The position numbers and the translations under genes are program-made. From assembly GCA_015063795.1 (NCBI GenBank), contig SVTL01000001.1, positions 361,614-425,613 on the forward strand: a stretch of 64,000 nt of DNA, written 5' to 3'. Of the stretch, positions 1 to 8,605 are shown piece after piece. This DNA comes from Oscillospiraceae bacterium. Its GTDB lineage: Bacteria; Bacillota; Clostridia; Oscillospirales; CAG-272. Below the pieces are notes generated by a model. It was given only the letters and a program-made list of their open reading frames with translations. It did not search any database and had not been told where the DNA came from. How positions within the stretch are numbered: the stretch's first letter is position 1; every line of letters starts with the position of its first letter.

Positions 1-32
1 CGGGGACTGCCGTTGATCATCAGTATGTTCAT
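1..32 (-). CDS. NAD(P)H-dependent oxidoreductase / flavodoxin-fold protein (N-terminal fragment)
   Basis: Only the first codons lie in the window, read leftwards from an ATG at 32; they translate as MNILMINGSPR and run off the left edge. This opening, a hydrophobic beta strand followed by NGSPR, is typical of the NADPH-dependent FMN reductase and flavodoxin_2 families, where the loop binds the FMN phosphate. An AAAGGAG ribosome site sits at a good distance upstream of the ATG. The fragment is too short to tell which subfamily it belongs to. The gene is divergent from the alcohol dehydrogenase gene. Confidence 0.55.
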   Translation of the reverse strand, partial: MNILMINGSP

Positions 33-94
33 GGTCTGTTCTCCTTTGTTTCACTCGGGGCGCGCCCCTCTCTTTGCGATCTATTAACAACTAT

Positions 95-125
95 ATTATA
101 CAACAGCGTGCGTATGCAAAGTCAA
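95..125 (-). promoter_or_regulatory. Putative promoter of the left-edge gene
   Basis: On the minus strand TTGACT (120-125) is followed after 19 bp by TATAAT (95-100). The spacer is longer than the optimal 17 bp, which may mean the promoter needs an activator or is weak. It points at the flavodoxin-like gene. Confidence 0.45.
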
Positions 126-219
126 GAGGAATTTGTAAACATTAAAGGCCGTTGGGTGCATAAAGGCGGGGGCAGAGAAGCAAAATAAGAGAAAAAAGGA
201 AAGAGGAGATGTTTATTAT

Positions 220-1272
220 ATGAAAGCCTTTGCCATGCGGAAGATCGGTCAGACCGGCTGGATCGAAAAGGAGGCCCCCGTCTGCGGTCCGATGGATGCG
301 GTCTGCAAGCCCATTGCCCTCGCCCCTTGTACCTCGGATGTGCACACCGTCTGGAGCGGAGCCATCGGTGACCGCTGTGATATGGTGCTCGGTCACGAGG
401 CGGTGGGCGAGGTGGTTGAGGTCGGCAGAATGGTGAACGATTTTAAGGTCGGCGACCGCGTTCTGATCTCGGCCATTACGCCCGACTGGAATTCCTACGC
501 AGCCCAGGAGGGGTACGCCATGCACTCGGGCGGCATGCTGTCCGGCTGGAAGTTTTCCAATTTCAAGGACGGTGTGTTTGGCGAGTATTTCCACGTCAAC
601 GATGCCGACGGCAACTTGGCACATCTGCCCGAGGGAATGGATCTGGGCGCGGCCTGCATGATCAGCGATATGGTGCCAACGGGCGTCCACGGTGCGGAGC
701 TGGCGGACATTCAGTACGGTGACAACGTGGCGATCATCGGCATCGGACCCGTGGGACTGATGTCGGTTGCGGCTTCGGCCATTCGCGGTGCGGCCAACAT
801 CTATGCGGTCGGATCGCGTAAAAACTGCGCCGATCTGGCCCGCGAATTCGGGGCAACGCACATCATCAATTATAAAAACGGCGACATCGTTGAGCAGATC
901 CTTGATCTCAACCGCGGCCCTGTGGACAAGATCATCATTGCCGGCGGTGACAACGACACCTTCGCTCAGGCCATCCGTATGCTGAAGGCGGGCGGACGGA
1001 TCGGAAATGTCAATTATCTCGGTGAGGGGGATACGGTCGGCATTCCGCGCGCCGAATGGGGCTGCGGCATGGGACATAAGCTGATCACGGGCGGTCTGAT
1101 GCCGGGCGGCCGTCTCCGTTCGGAAAAGCTGGCGCGGCTGGTGATGAGCGGGCGTCTCCATCCCGAGCGTCTCATCACGCACCGCTTCAACGGCTTTGAA
1201 AACGTGGAGCAGGCGCTGATGCTGATGAAGGACAAGCCTGCCGATCTGATCAAGCCGCTTGTCCTTGTGTAA
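220..1272 (+). CDS. adh: NADP-dependent secondary alcohol dehydrogenase (zinc type)
   Basis: A 350-residue cytoplasmic medium-chain dehydrogenase that interconverts secondary alcohols or aldehydes and ketones with NADP(H). It matches the Thermoanaerobacter brockii / Clostridium beijerinckii enzymes along its full length, from MKAFAMRKIGQTGWIEKE to a C-terminal DLIKPLV. Catalytic zinc ligands fall at the family positions: Cys37, His59 (with Glu60) and Asp150. The nucleotide loop GIGPVG is at 174-179. Gly198-Ser199-Arg200 and Tyr218, the residues that select NADP over NAD in those enzymes, are all present. No structural zinc lobe of four cysteines is seen, as expected for this subgroup. A GGAGA ribosome site precedes the ATG and a hairpin terminator follows. 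A role in redox balancing during fermentation is inference. Confidence 0.93.
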   Translation: MKAFAMRKIGQTGWIEKEAPVCGPMDAVCKPIALAPCTSDVHTVWSGAIGDRCDMVLGHEAVGEVVEVGRMVNDFKVGDRVLISAITPDWNSYAAQEGYAMHSGGMLSGWKFSNFKDGVFGEYFHVNDADGNLAHLPEGMDLGAACMISDMVPTGVHGAELADIQYGDNVAIIGIGPVGLMSVAASAIRGAANIYAVGSRKNCADLAREFGATHIINYKNGDIVEQILDLNRGPVDKIIIAGGDNDTFAQAIRMLKAGGRIGNVNYLGEGDTVGIPRAEWGCGMGHKLITGGLMPGGRLRSEKLARLVMSGRLHPERLITHRFNGFENVEQALMLMKDKPADLIKPLVLV

Positions 1273-1290
1273 AAAATCGATAAAAAACGA

Positions 1291-1326
1291 AAGGCTGTCG
1301 CTTCATTCTGCGGCGGCCTTTTTTAT
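1291..1326 (+). terminator. Intrinsic terminator of adh
   Basis: An 11-bp stem (1291-1301 with 1310-1320, two G-U pairs) is followed by a T run. The 5' arm AAGGCTGTCGC is almost the same as that of the next terminator at 2762. Confidence 0.85.
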
Positions 1327-1344
1327 TGAAAAAACAAGAATGGC

Positions 1345-1374
1345 TTGACGAAAGGCGGCGGATTATGGTACAAT
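1345..1374 (+). promoter_or_regulatory. Promoter of the NhaC-type antiporter gene
   Basis: TTGACG (1345-1350), 18 bp, TACAAT (1369-1374). It lies about 50 bp before the ATG at 1427 and just after the adh terminator, so the antiporter is a separate unit. Confidence 0.75.
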
Positions 1375-1426
1375 AGAAATCAGCCTGTTTGACGGTTTGA
1401 TATCATACATACGAAAGGATAGGAAA

Positions 1427-2743
1427 ATGAAAAAGGGAAATGCTTGGGCGCTTTTGCCCATTGGCGTGTTTTTGGTTCTTTATCTGGGAATGGGCATCGT
1501 ATTTGAATACGTGCTGGACATCAACATGGGATTTTACAACATCCCCATCGTAGTCGCTTTTATGGCGGCGCTTCTCGTTGCCTGTCTGCAGAACAGAGGC
1601 TTGACTTTTGACAAAAAACTGACTCTCATGGGACAGGGCATCGGCGATAAGAACATCGTGACCATGATCCTGATCTTCTTGGTGGCCGGCATCTTCGTCG
1701 GCGTTGTGGGAAGAACCAGCGCCGAAAGCGTGGCTTACTTCATGCTGTCGATCATGGATCCCCGCCTTGCGGTTGCCGTGCTGTTTGTGGTCAGCTGCTT
1801 TGTTTCGCTCTCCATGGGAACGTCGGTGGGCACCATCACGCTTCTGACGCCCATTGCCGTTGCGGTTGCCGGTGCATCCGGCTTTGATATGGCTCTTTGC
1901 GTGGCATCGGTCATCGGCGGTGCCATGTTCGGAGACAACCTCTCCTTCATTTCCGACACCACCATCGCCGCCTGCAACGGTCAGGGCTGTGAGATGAAGG
2001 ATAAGTTCAAGGAAAACTTCTTCATCGCTCTTCCTGCTGCGGTCGTGACGCTTGTTGTGATCCTTCTGCTCTCCTTCAACACCGATATTCAGGGCAGTGT
2101 TGCCAAGGACTATCAGCTGATCCAGATCATCCCCTATGTGCTGGTGCTGATCGGCGGTATCATCGGCATCAATGTGTTTGCCGTTCTTCTGATCGGTATT
2201 GTGTCGGGCTCGGTGATCATGCTGACCACCGGTGCGACAACGGCCACCGATATGCTGGCGAGCATGGGCAAGGGCGCTTCGGGTATGTTTGAGACCATTG
2301 TGGTCACCATCCTTGTTTCGGCTATCTGTGCGCTGATCCGCGAGCATGGCGGATTTGATGCGCTTCTCAACGGCATCAAGCGTGTGTTCAAGGGCAAAAA
2401 GGGCGGTCAGATCGGTATGGGAGCGCTGGTCGGCGTTCTGGATGTGGCCACGGCCAACAACACCGTCGCCATCGTTATGGCCAATTCCATCGCGGAGGAG
2501 ATCGCAAAGGATTACGGCATTTCCAAGAGAAAGGCTGCCTCCATCCTCGACACCTTCTCCTGCATCGTGCAGGGCATCCTGCCTTACGGCGCGCAGATGC
2601 TGGTTGCCATCACGGCGGTCACCGAGCTGGGCGGTCAGATCTCGGCGCTGACCATCATCCCCTATCTGTTCTATCCCTTCTTCCTCTTTGTCAGCTCGAT
2701 GGTGTACATCCTCTTTGTTCCCTCCAAGGAAAGAACCGAATAA
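1427..2743 (+). CDS. NhaC-type Na+/H+ antiporter family protein
   Basis: An integral membrane protein of 438 residues with about ten to twelve hydrophobic segments. The conserved central stretch GGAMFGDNLSFISDTTIAA and the glycine-rich SMGTSVGTITLL segment before it are typical of the NhaC/ion transporter superfamily; the Asp residues in GDNLSFISDT are expected to line the ion path. A second related stretch, DVATANNTVAIVMA, suggests the usual inverted repeat of the fold. I set the start at the ATG at 1427, because AAAGGATAGG lies right before it; an in-frame ATG at 1397 has no ribosome site. Sodium extrusion or pH homeostasis is the likely role, but some relatives move organic acids or amino acids, so the substrate is open. 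Confidence 0.85.
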   Translation: MKKGNAWALLPIGVFLVLYLGMGIVFEYVLDINMGFYNIPIVVAFMAALLVACLQNRGLTFDKKLTLMGQGIGDKNIVTMILIFLVAGIFVGVVGRTSAESVAYFMLSIMDPRLAVAVLFVVSCFVSLSMGTSVGTITLLTPIAVAVAGASGFDMALCVASVIGGAMFGDNLSFISDTTIAACNGQGCEMKDKFKENFFIALPAAVVTLVVILLLSFNTDIQGSVAKDYQLIQIIPYVLVLIGGIIGINVFAVLLIGIVSGSVIMLTTGATTATDMLASMGKGASGMFETIVVTILVSAICALIREHGGFDALLNGIKRVFKGKKGGQIGMGALVGVLDVATANNTVAIVMANSIAEEIAKDYGISKRKAASILDTFSCIVQGILPYGAQMLVAITAVTELGGQISALTIIPYLFYPFFLFVSSMVYILFVPSKERTE

Positions 2744-2761
2744 AGAAACACTGCATGAAAG

Positions 2762-2794
2762 AAGGCTGTCGCTTGGCACGGCAGCCTTTTTGTT
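2762..2794 (+). terminator. Intrinsic terminator between the antiporter and CLC genes
   Basis: A 10-bp stem (2762-2771 with 2779-2788) is followed by a T run, and lies between convergent genes. Confidence 0.85.
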
Positions 2795-2800
2795 ATGGGA

Positions 2801-4414
2801 TCAAACGTCCGGAACCTCTTCGTTGGTTTCGTTTTTGTAGATCTGGGTTTCCGGTGCGGCCTTTTGCTTGCCAACGATGGCTTCCAGCTCCTCCAGCGTG
2901 CGGTCGGGATCAAAGGTTTGATAGCGCAGGAAGAGACGATCGCCAACGCCTATTCCGCCTTCGCTCCTCAGCGTGGTGTCGGCTTTTTGAACCAGCAGGA
3001 CGGTGCAGGTGGGAGGCAGAAGCAGATCGCGGATCTCTTTACCGATGATAAACGCTCCCGGCATGACGGTCATATAGGTTTCCACGATCTGTGAGACCTT
3101 GTTTCGGTTTGCGCGCTCCGTCTTACCCTCGATGACCGTGTCGGTGAAGGGCAGGGGGGAGGAAAACTCCACGACCAGATAGGCAAAGGCAACGCCTACG
3201 ATCACAGGCAGACTGTTGGACAGACCGCACAGCGCTTCGATGGCAAAGGTGATCGCCATCAGCGGTGTGTGCGAGCAGGCACCGAGAAAGGCGGAAATCC
3301 CGATGACCACGAAGATCGGATAGCAGGAAGCAGGGAGCAATCCCAGTGCGATCAAGGCGGATGCGCAGAGCGAGCCGATTCCCGCCCCGAACGCCAGTGT
3401 GGGGACGAAAAGTCCGCCTGTCACATCCGAATTGTTGGCCGCAACGAGAAGCAGAACACGAACAGCAAGGATAAACAGCAGCCGATACCAGATGTCCGCT
3501 TTCTCCAGCAGATGTTGAGTAAGGTGATGCCCCGATCCGATGCTGTCAGAGGAAAGAAAGCCGACCAGTGCGACCGCAACAAAAATCAGAACGATGCGGA
3601 GCGTAAAGGGGATACGTGACAGTCTTGTTTGGATAACCTGTCTCGTCAGACGATAGAGCCTTGTGAAGCCGACGGCGGCCAGTCCGGCGATGAGTCCGAG
3701 CACAATCGCTGCCCACAGGTGGCGGAGGGGAAGCGTTGCGGGAGAGGTCAGCTCAAAAACAGCGAAAGGCGTGTCGGTCAGCGCACAAAGCCCGTGCATG
3801 ACGGCGGTGCCTGCAATGACGGACATGGCGCTTCCCATAAAGATCATGGGTGAAAAGCGTCGATGAGCCTCCTCAAAAGCAAAAAACATACCCGTCAGCG
3901 GAGCACCCGTGGCGGCGGCAAAGCCAGCGCAGGCTCCTCCTGTCATCAGATACCGATCAAAAGCGCGGTTTTGTTTGGCGAACAGCCGTGATGTTCCGCA
4001 TCCGACCGCCGTTCCCATCTGCACGCTCGGGCCTTCGTTGCCAAGCGGGACACCGCCCAAATAGGTCAGCATGGCGGAAGAAAAGAGACAGAGAAGACTC
4101 CGCAGCCAGCGGAAGGTGATCAGTCCGCGCAGAAGAGCAATGGCCGTAGGAATACCGCCGCCGCGGCAATCGGGCTCAAAGCGCAGGATGAACGCCGCCA
4201 AAAGACCGATCAGCGCCGCTCCCGGAAGGAGAAGCACCAGATAGATTGGCTGAGAACGCACAAGCGCATAAAGCATTTCGGAGAGTGAGACGACCTGTGC
4301 GGCAGTTAATTTGAAAAGGAAGATCAGCCCTCCCGTCAGCATGCCTGCGGCAAGGGAGAGCAGAAAATAGGGAAGATAGGTATTTTTTTGGCTTTGGTGG
4401 TTGTTTTTGTTCAT
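2801..4414 (-). CDS. CLC-family chloride channel/transporter with C-terminal RCK_C (TrkA-C) domain
   Basis: A 537-residue membrane protein. The CLC signatures occur in order: GGGIP near 85-89 (GSGIP-type anion motif), GNEGPSVQMG around 125-134 with the gating glutamate at Glu127, and GGLFVPTLAFG further on (GxFxP motif). The gating glutamate suggests a Cl-/H+ exchanger rather than a plain channel. After the membrane part, roughly the last 85 residues form a soluble domain with the features of TrkA-C/RCK_C (VMPGAFIIGKEI, VGDRLFLRYQ), a ligand-sensing module. The gene is the last of the leftward bcp-pflA-pflB group but is separated from bcp by a hairpin, so it may have its own promoter. The physiological role (acid or anion homeostasis) is inferred. 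Confidence 0.9.
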   Translation of the reverse strand: MNKNNHQSQKNTYLPYFLLSLAAGMLTGGLIFLFKLTAAQVVSLSEMLYALVRSQPIYLVLLLPGAALIGLLAAFILRFEPDCRGGGIPTAIALLRGLITFRWLRSLLCLFSSAMLTYLGGVPLGNEGPSVQMGTAVGCGTSRLFAKQNRAFDRYLMTGGACAGFAAATGAPLTGMFFAFEEAHRRFSPMIFMGSAMSVIAGTAVMHGLCALTDTPFAVFELTSPATLPLRHLWAAIVLGLIAGLAAVGFTRLYRLTRQVIQTRLSRIPFTLRIVLIFVAVALVGFLSSDSIGSGHHLTQHLLEKADIWYRLLFILAVRVLLLVAANNSDVTGGLFVPTLAFGAGIGSLCASALIALGLLPASCYPIFVVIGISAFLGACSHTPLMAITFAIEALCGLSNSLPVIVGVAFAYLVVEFSSPLPFTDTVIEGKTERANRNKVSQIVETYMTVMPGAFIIGKEIRDLLLPPTCTVLLVQKADTTLRSEGGIGVGDRLFLRYQTFDPDRTLEELEAIVGKQKAAPETQIYKNETNEEVPDV

Positions 4415-4444
4415 ATTTGTCTGTGAGATCGTGTAAAAGAAGAA

Positions 4445-4480
4445 GGAACGCAGGGATCAAACCATACGTTCCGTTTTTTT
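4445..4480. terminator. Hairpin terminator after bcp, possibly bidirectional
   Basis: GGAACG (4445-4450) pairs with CGTTCC (4467-4472). On the minus strand the stem is followed by a T-rich stretch directly after the bcp stop; on the plus strand it is followed by seven T. Confidence 0.6.
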
Positions 4481-4935
4481 TATTCGAGATAAGCGAGAAT
4501 GTCCTCGGCATTGGTGTCGGGCTTGACCTTGGGCATGATCTGCTCGATCAAACCGTTTTCATCAATGAGGAAGGTCGTTCTCACAACGCCCATGGAGACC
4601 TTGCCGCACATCTTTTTCTCCTGCCAGACACCGTAAGCCTGAATGGCGGTCAGCTCGGGATCGGAGAGGAGAATGAAAGGCAGATCAAACTTTTCAGCGA
4701 ACTTTTTATGAGAAGCCACGCTGTCCTTGCTGATGCCGATCACCTTCACATCCTTTGCGCGGAAGCGCTCATAAGCGGAGGCAAAGGCGCAGGCCTGACG
4801 GGTACAGCCGGGCGTGTTGTCCTTCGGATAGAAATACAGAACCACCTTCTTGCCGAGAAAATCGGAAAGAGAAACAAGCTTTCCCTCGGCATCGGCCAGC
4901 GTGAAATCGGGGGCTTTGCTTCCAACAGTCAGCAT
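4480..4935 (-). CDS. bcp: Thioredoxin-dependent peroxiredoxin (Bcp/PrxQ)
   Basis: A 151-residue cytoplasmic peroxidase that reduces hydrogen peroxide and organic peroxides with electrons from thioredoxin. The AhpC/TSA fold covers the whole protein. The active-site segment TPGCTRQAC places the peroxidatic cysteine at Cys44 and the resolving cysteine at Cys49, the i+5 arrangement of the atypical two-Cys Bcp group. Length is normal for the family. Its ATG at 4935 overlaps the last seven bases of pflA, so the two are very likely cotranscribed. That fits protection of the oxygen-sensitive glycyl-radical system encoded upstream, although that link is inference. Confidence 0.95.
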   Translation of the reverse strand: MLTVGSKAPDFTLADAEGKLVSLSDFLGKKVVLYFYPKDNTPGCTRQACAFASAYERFRAKDVKVIGISKDSVASHKKFAEKFDLPFILLSDPELTAIQAYGVWQEKKMCGKVSMGVVRTTFLIDENGLIEQIMPKVKPDTNAEDILAYLE

Positions 4936-5684
4936 AACGTTTTCTCCTTTTTCTCAAGATGCGTTTCTTCTTTGATCAAGGCATTCAACTTGTCCATCAG
5001 CTCCTCACTCGGCTCGGGAATGTGAGCGAAGGGGAAGGGGCGGGACAGGCTGTCATACTTGACCTGGCAAATCTTGCGGAAGGGAAGAAGCTCGATTTTG
5101 TCGATGCAGTCATGCTTGTTGACGATCTTCGCAAGCGCACGAATGTTGTCCTCGTTGTCGTTGATGGTGGGGATGATGACCTGACGGATGGTGGTGGGGA
5201 TCTTTTTCTCATCCAGCTTCTGCAGGAAAAAGAGCACCTTTGACAGCTCACAGCCCACGTGCTGACGGTAGTCCTCCTCGTTGGTATACTTGATGTCGAG
5301 AAGAACGCGGTCGGTGTGGGAGAGCAGAGAATTGATCTCCTCGTTCCAAAAGCAGCCGGAGGTATCCATGCAGGTGTTCAGCCCGTTTTCGTGGCAAAGA
5401 CGGAAGAAGCGCTCAGCAAAGCCGGGCTGCATCAGTGGTTCGCCTCCCGAAACGGTAACGCCGCCGTCATGCCCGAAATAGGTGCGGTAATGCGTTGCCT
5501 TTTCCGCCAATTCCTCGGCGGTGATCTCCTTGCCGTCCTTCAGATCCCAGGTGTCGGGATTGTGGCAGCAGCCGCACCGCAGCGGACAGCCCTGAAAAAA
5601 GACAACAAAGCGTACCCCCGGGCCGTCGACCAGCCCGAGGGTTTGAAGAGAATGTATTTTTCCCGTGTACGCTTTTTCGTTCAT
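4929..5684 (-). CDS. pflA: Pyruvate formate-lyase activating enzyme
   Basis: A 251-residue radical SAM enzyme that abstracts a hydrogen from the glycine of PflB, using S-adenosylmethionine and a 4Fe-4S cluster. Cluster ligands are in GCPLRCGCC: Cys33, Cys37 and Cys40, the CxxxCxxC radical SAM motif. GGEP (in the VSGGEPLMQP stretch) contributes to SAM binding. The N-terminal GLVDGPGVRFVVFFQGC is diagnostic of the PflA subgroup, and there is no extra ferredoxin-like cluster insert as seen in other glycyl-radical activases. The start codon lies only two bases after the pflB stop, so it is translated from the same message as its substrate. Confidence 0.97.
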   Translation of the reverse strand: MNEKAYTGKIHSLQTLGLVDGPGVRFVVFFQGCPLRCGCCHNPDTWDLKDGKEITAEELAEKATHYRTYFGHDGGVTVSGGEPLMQPGFAERFFRLCHENGLNTCMDTSGCFWNEEINSLLSHTDRVLLDIKYTNEEDYRQHVGCELSKVLFFLQKLDEKKIPTTIRQVIIPTINDNEDNIRALAKIVNKHDCIDKIELLPFRKICQVKYDSLSRPFPFAHIPEPSEELMDKLNALIKEETHLEKKEKTLC

Positions 5685-5686
5685 GG

Positions 5687-7918
5687 TTAGATGGTTTCGT
5701 GGAAGGTACGGCTGATAACCTCGCGCTGCTGCTCGCGGGAGAGCTTGCAGAAGTTAACGGCATAACCGGAAACGCGGATGGTGAGGTTCGGATAAGCTTC
5801 CGGATTCTCGTAAGCATCGATCAGCGTCTGACGGTTCATCACATTGACGTTGATGTGGTGAGCGTTCTTGCCGAAGTAACCATCGAGGATGGAGACGAGA
5901 TTGGTGATGCGCTCGTCCTCGGTCTTACCCAGCGTGTCGGGCGTGATCGAGAAGGTGTTGGAGATACCGTCGCGGCAGTCGTCGTAGCAAATCTTGGCAA
6001 CCGAGTTGAGGGAGGCAAGAGCACCGTTCTCCTCGCGGTTGTGCATGGGGTTGGCACCGGGAGCGAAGGCTGCGCCGGCAGGACGTCCGTCGGGAGTTGC
6101 GCCGGTGTGCTTACCGTAAGCAACGTTGGAGGTGATGGTCAGAACCGACAGCGTGTGGGTAGCGTTGCGGTAGGTAGGAGTCTTGCGGAGCTCGGTGATG
6201 ACCTGGTGAGACAGATCGCGGGCGATGGTGTCAACGCGGTCGTCGTCGTTACCGTATTTCGGGAAGCTGCCGGTGGTCTCGAAGTCGGTGATGAAGCCGG
6301 CCTCATCCTTGATGGGACGGACATTGGCATACTTGATGGCGCTGAGAGAGTCGGCGACAACCGACAGACCGGCGATACCGAAGGCCATCAGACGGTCAAC
6401 GTTGGTGTCGTGCAGAGCCAGCTGAGTCTTCTCATAAGCGTACTTGTCATGCATATAGTGAATGACGTTCATGGTGTTGACATACAGCTTGGAGAGCCAC
6501 TCGATGTAAATGTCGTAACGGGCCTTGACTTCCTCGTAGTTCAGCTTGTCGCCCTCGAGGACAGGCATCTGAGGACCGATGTGCATCTGGCTGGTGGTAT
6601 CATAACCGCCGTTGATGGCGATGAGAAGCAGCTTGCCCAGGTTGCAGCGAGCGCCGAAGAACTGCATCTGCTTGCCGATCTTCATAGCGGATACGCAGCA
6701 GGCGATGGCATAGTCATCACCGAAGCGAGGACGCATGAGGTCGTCGTTCTCGTACTGGATGGAGTCGGTGTCGGCAGAAGCCTTGGCGCAGAATCTCTTG
6801 AAGCCCTCAGGCAGGTTCTGAGACCAGAGAATGGTCAGGTTGGGCTCGGGAGAAGGGCCGAGGGTGTAAAGGGTGTTCAGGATACGGAAGCAGGTCTTGG
6901 AAACCAGCGTGCGGCCGTCCTCGCCCATACCGCCGACGCCCTCGGTGATCCACATGGGGTCGCCGCCGAACAGCTCGTTGTACTCAGGGGTACGCAGGTG
7001 ACGGGCAATGCGGAGCTTGATTACGAAATCGTCGATCAACTCCTGAGCATCGGTCTCGGTAAGAGTGCCGTTGGCAAAGTCGCGCTCGAAATAGATATCA
7101 AAGAAGGTGGTGACACGGCCGAGGGACATGGCGGCACCGTTCTGCTCCTTGATGGCGCCCAGATAAGCGAAGTAGGTCCACTGAACAGCCTCGCGTGCGT
7201 TGCCTGCAGGCTCGCTGATGTCGTAGCCGTACATAGCAGCCATCTTCTTCAGATCGCCGAGGAACTGGATCTGCTGAGAGAGCTCTTCAGCCAGACGGAT
7301 CTGATCGACATTGAGATCAGCCTCAGCCAGCTTAGCCTTATCCTTTTTCTTCTCTTCGATCAGACGGTCAACACCGTACAGGGCAACACGGCGGTAGTCG
7401 CCGATGATGCGGCCGCGGCCGTAAGCATCCGGCAGACCGGTGATGACGTGGCTCTTACGGGCAGCACGCATCTCGTCGGTGTAAGCGGAGAAAACGCCGT
7501 CGTTATGGGTGGTGCAGTAACGGAACTGCTCCTCGATCTTATCGCTCAGCTTGTAGCCGTAAGCCTCGCAGGCCTGTCTGGCCATACGCATGCCGCCGAA
7601 GGGGTTAACGCCTCTCTTGAGAGGACGGTCGGTCTGCATACCGACGATCAGTTCCTTATCCTTATCGATGTAGCCGGGGCCGAAGGTGGTCAGCGAGATG
7701 ATGGTGTTGGTGTCAACATCCAGCACGCCGCCCATCTGGCGCTCCAGCGTGAAGAGAGCCTGAACTTTCTTGAAAACCTCTTTGGTACGATCGGTGGGAC
7801 CGGCAAGGAAGGAGGAATCTCCCTTGTACTCGGTGTAGTTGGCCTGAATAAAGTCGCGGACATTGATCTCGTCCTGCCATACACCCTGCTTGAAGCCATT
7901 CCAGTTGTTGTGCATCAT
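5687..7918 (-). CDS. pflB: Formate C-acetyltransferase (pyruvate formate-lyase)
   Basis: A 743-residue glycyl-radical enzyme converting pyruvate and CoA to acetyl-CoA and formate, a main step of anaerobic sugar fermentation. The radical site RVSGYAV places the glycyl radical at Gly718. The paired catalytic cysteines are Cys407-Cys408 in [11 protein letters not shown], as in genuine PFL; other glycyl-radical enzymes such as choline or glycerol lyases carry only one. The start has a GGAG site seven bases upstream; two consecutive ATG codons make residue 1 or 2 possible. Base composition and codon use look like a highly expressed gene. A promoter with a palindromic site lies about 145 bases upstream. 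Confidence 0.98.
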   Translation of the reverse strand: MMHNNWNGFKQGVWQDEINVRDFIQANYTEYKGDSSFLAGPTDRTKEVFKKVQALFTLERQMGGVLDVDTNTIISLTTFGPGYIDKDKELIVGMQTDRPLKRGVNPFGGMRMARQACEAYGYKLSDKIEEQFRYCTTHNDGVFSAYTDEMRAARKSHVITGLPDAYGRGRIIGDYRRVALYGVDRLIEEKKKDKAKLAEADLNVDQIRLAEELSQQIQFLGDLKKMAAMYGYDISEPAGNAREAVQWTYFAYLGAIKEQNGAAMSLGRVTTFFDIYFERDFANGTLTETDAQELIDDFVIKLRIARHLRTPEYNELFGGDPMWITEGVGGMGEDGRTLVSKTCFRILNTLYTLGPSPEPNLTILWSQNLPEGFKRFCAKASADTDSIQYENDDLMRPRFGDDYAIACCVSAMKIGKQMQFFGARCNLGKLLLIAINGGYDTTSQMHIGPQMPVLEGDKLNYEEVKARYDIYIEWLSKLYVNTMNVIHYMHDKYAYEKTQLALHDTNVDRLMAFGIAGLSVVADSLSAIKYANVRPIKDEAGFITDFETTGSFPKYGNDDDRVDTIARDLSHQVITELRKTPTYRNATHTLSVLTITSNVAYGKHTGATPDGRPAGAAFAPGANPMHNREENGALASLNSVAKICYDDCRDGISNTFSITPDTLGKTEDERITNLVSILDGYFGKNAHHINVNVMNRQTLIDAYENPEAYPNLTIRVSGYAVNFCKLSREQQREVISRTFHETI

Positions 7919-8069
7919 GATATTACTCCTTACTGTAAATCCGCCGCCTCGCTTGGGCGTCGGTTTGCATAATTAATGATAATGTTGTTGCCGTGACGGA
8001 CAGCAGTATCGCGCCTTTTTTGAATGCGGATCCGTCAATTCCGCATAAAAAGCATAGCTTAACATATAA

Positions 8070-8098
8070 AGTATAAATTTTATACATTTAAAAGTCAA
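8070..8098 (-). promoter_or_regulatory. pflB promoter with overlapping palindrome
   Basis: On the minus strand TTGACT (8093-8098), 17 bp, TATACT (8070-8075). The palindrome GTATAAATTTTATAC (8071-8085; 7-bp arms, 1-bp centre) covers the -10 box and half the spacer, so a bound repressor would block polymerase. The leader before pflB would be about 145 bases. Confidence 0.65.
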
Positions 8099-8238
8099 CG
8101 GCTTTTTTTAATACAAAATTTTTGATAGTTAAGAGCCGTAAAAACTTTAAAAAATATATTTTTTTACGCTATTTTTGAATAAAATTTTGTGAAAAGAAGA
8201 GAGGATAAGCTGTTTGCAGAGGAAAAATTTTGTCACAG

Positions 8239-8388
8239 TCACGGATCGGCGCCACGGCCGGGAAGCTTATGCCGTCTGCCGGTATGCCGAACAGACGGAT
8301 GAGGCATTCGATCCACTGCGCTGACAGGACATCGGAAAACGGTGTGCTCTTCCTTACAAACGCGAGGAACAGTCAAAACCGCGGTCAT
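8239..8388 (-). CDS. Possible small protein upstream of pflB
   Basis: A 49-codon frame, MTAVLTVPRVCKEEH at its start, begins at an ATG at 8388 with a near-perfect ribosome site (GAGGTGATCTC) directly before it. It ends at 8241. The product would be basic and rich in Arg, His and Pro, with two cysteines, and I recognise no family. The very strong ribosome site is the only real support. The surrounding 8200-8400 stretch is more GC-rich than the AT-rich DNA on either side, which also fits the remains of a decayed gene. It could be a leader peptide for a transcript entering pflB. Confidence 0.3.
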   Translation of the reverse strand: MTAVLTVPRVCKEEHTVFRCPVSAVDRMPHPSVRHTGRRHKLPGRGADP

Positions 8389-8448
8389 GAGATCACCTCT
8401 TCAATGTGTCGGAAATTCAAGATGTAACTTGTTGGAATCAATACTATC

Positions 8449-8463
8449 TTGTAACAATTACAA
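8449..8463. promoter_or_regulatory. Inverted repeat TTGTAA-CAA-TTACAA
   Basis: Perfect 6-bp arms around a 3-bp centre in an AT-rich intergenic region, between the small frame at 8239-8388 and the acetyltransferase promoter. It looks like an operator, but I cannot assign a regulator. It shows only loose similarity to redox-regulator (Rex/Fnr-type) sites. Confidence 0.4.
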
Positions 8464-8548
8464 TTATACACATTTTTTCCCGTTTGTCAATACCTTTTGC
8501 AAAAGTTTTTTCAAAAATTTTTATGGCTCGGACGGAAGGAAAAAACTC

Positions 8549-8577
8549 TTGAGATTTTGCTCCGAATGTGGTATGAT
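8549..8577 (+). promoter_or_regulatory. Promoter of the acetyltransferase-sfsA unit
   Basis: TTGAGA (8549-8554), 17 bp, TATGAT (8572-8577), about 28 bp before the ATG at 8606. Confidence 0.7.
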
Positions 8578-8605
8578 GGGTCATAACCATTGCGAAAGGA
8601 GAAGC

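Noticed and set aside
5699-7972. A 757-codon open frame on the plus strand opposite pflB
   Set aside because: It is a shadow of the strongly biased codon use of pflB. Its translation is low-complexity (Val, Gly, Asp, Leu) and has no ribosome site or family features.
8230-8427. A 65-codon plus-strand frame between pflB and the acetyltransferase
   Set aside because: No ribosome site, unlikely composition, and it runs opposite the better-supported small frame at 8239-8388.
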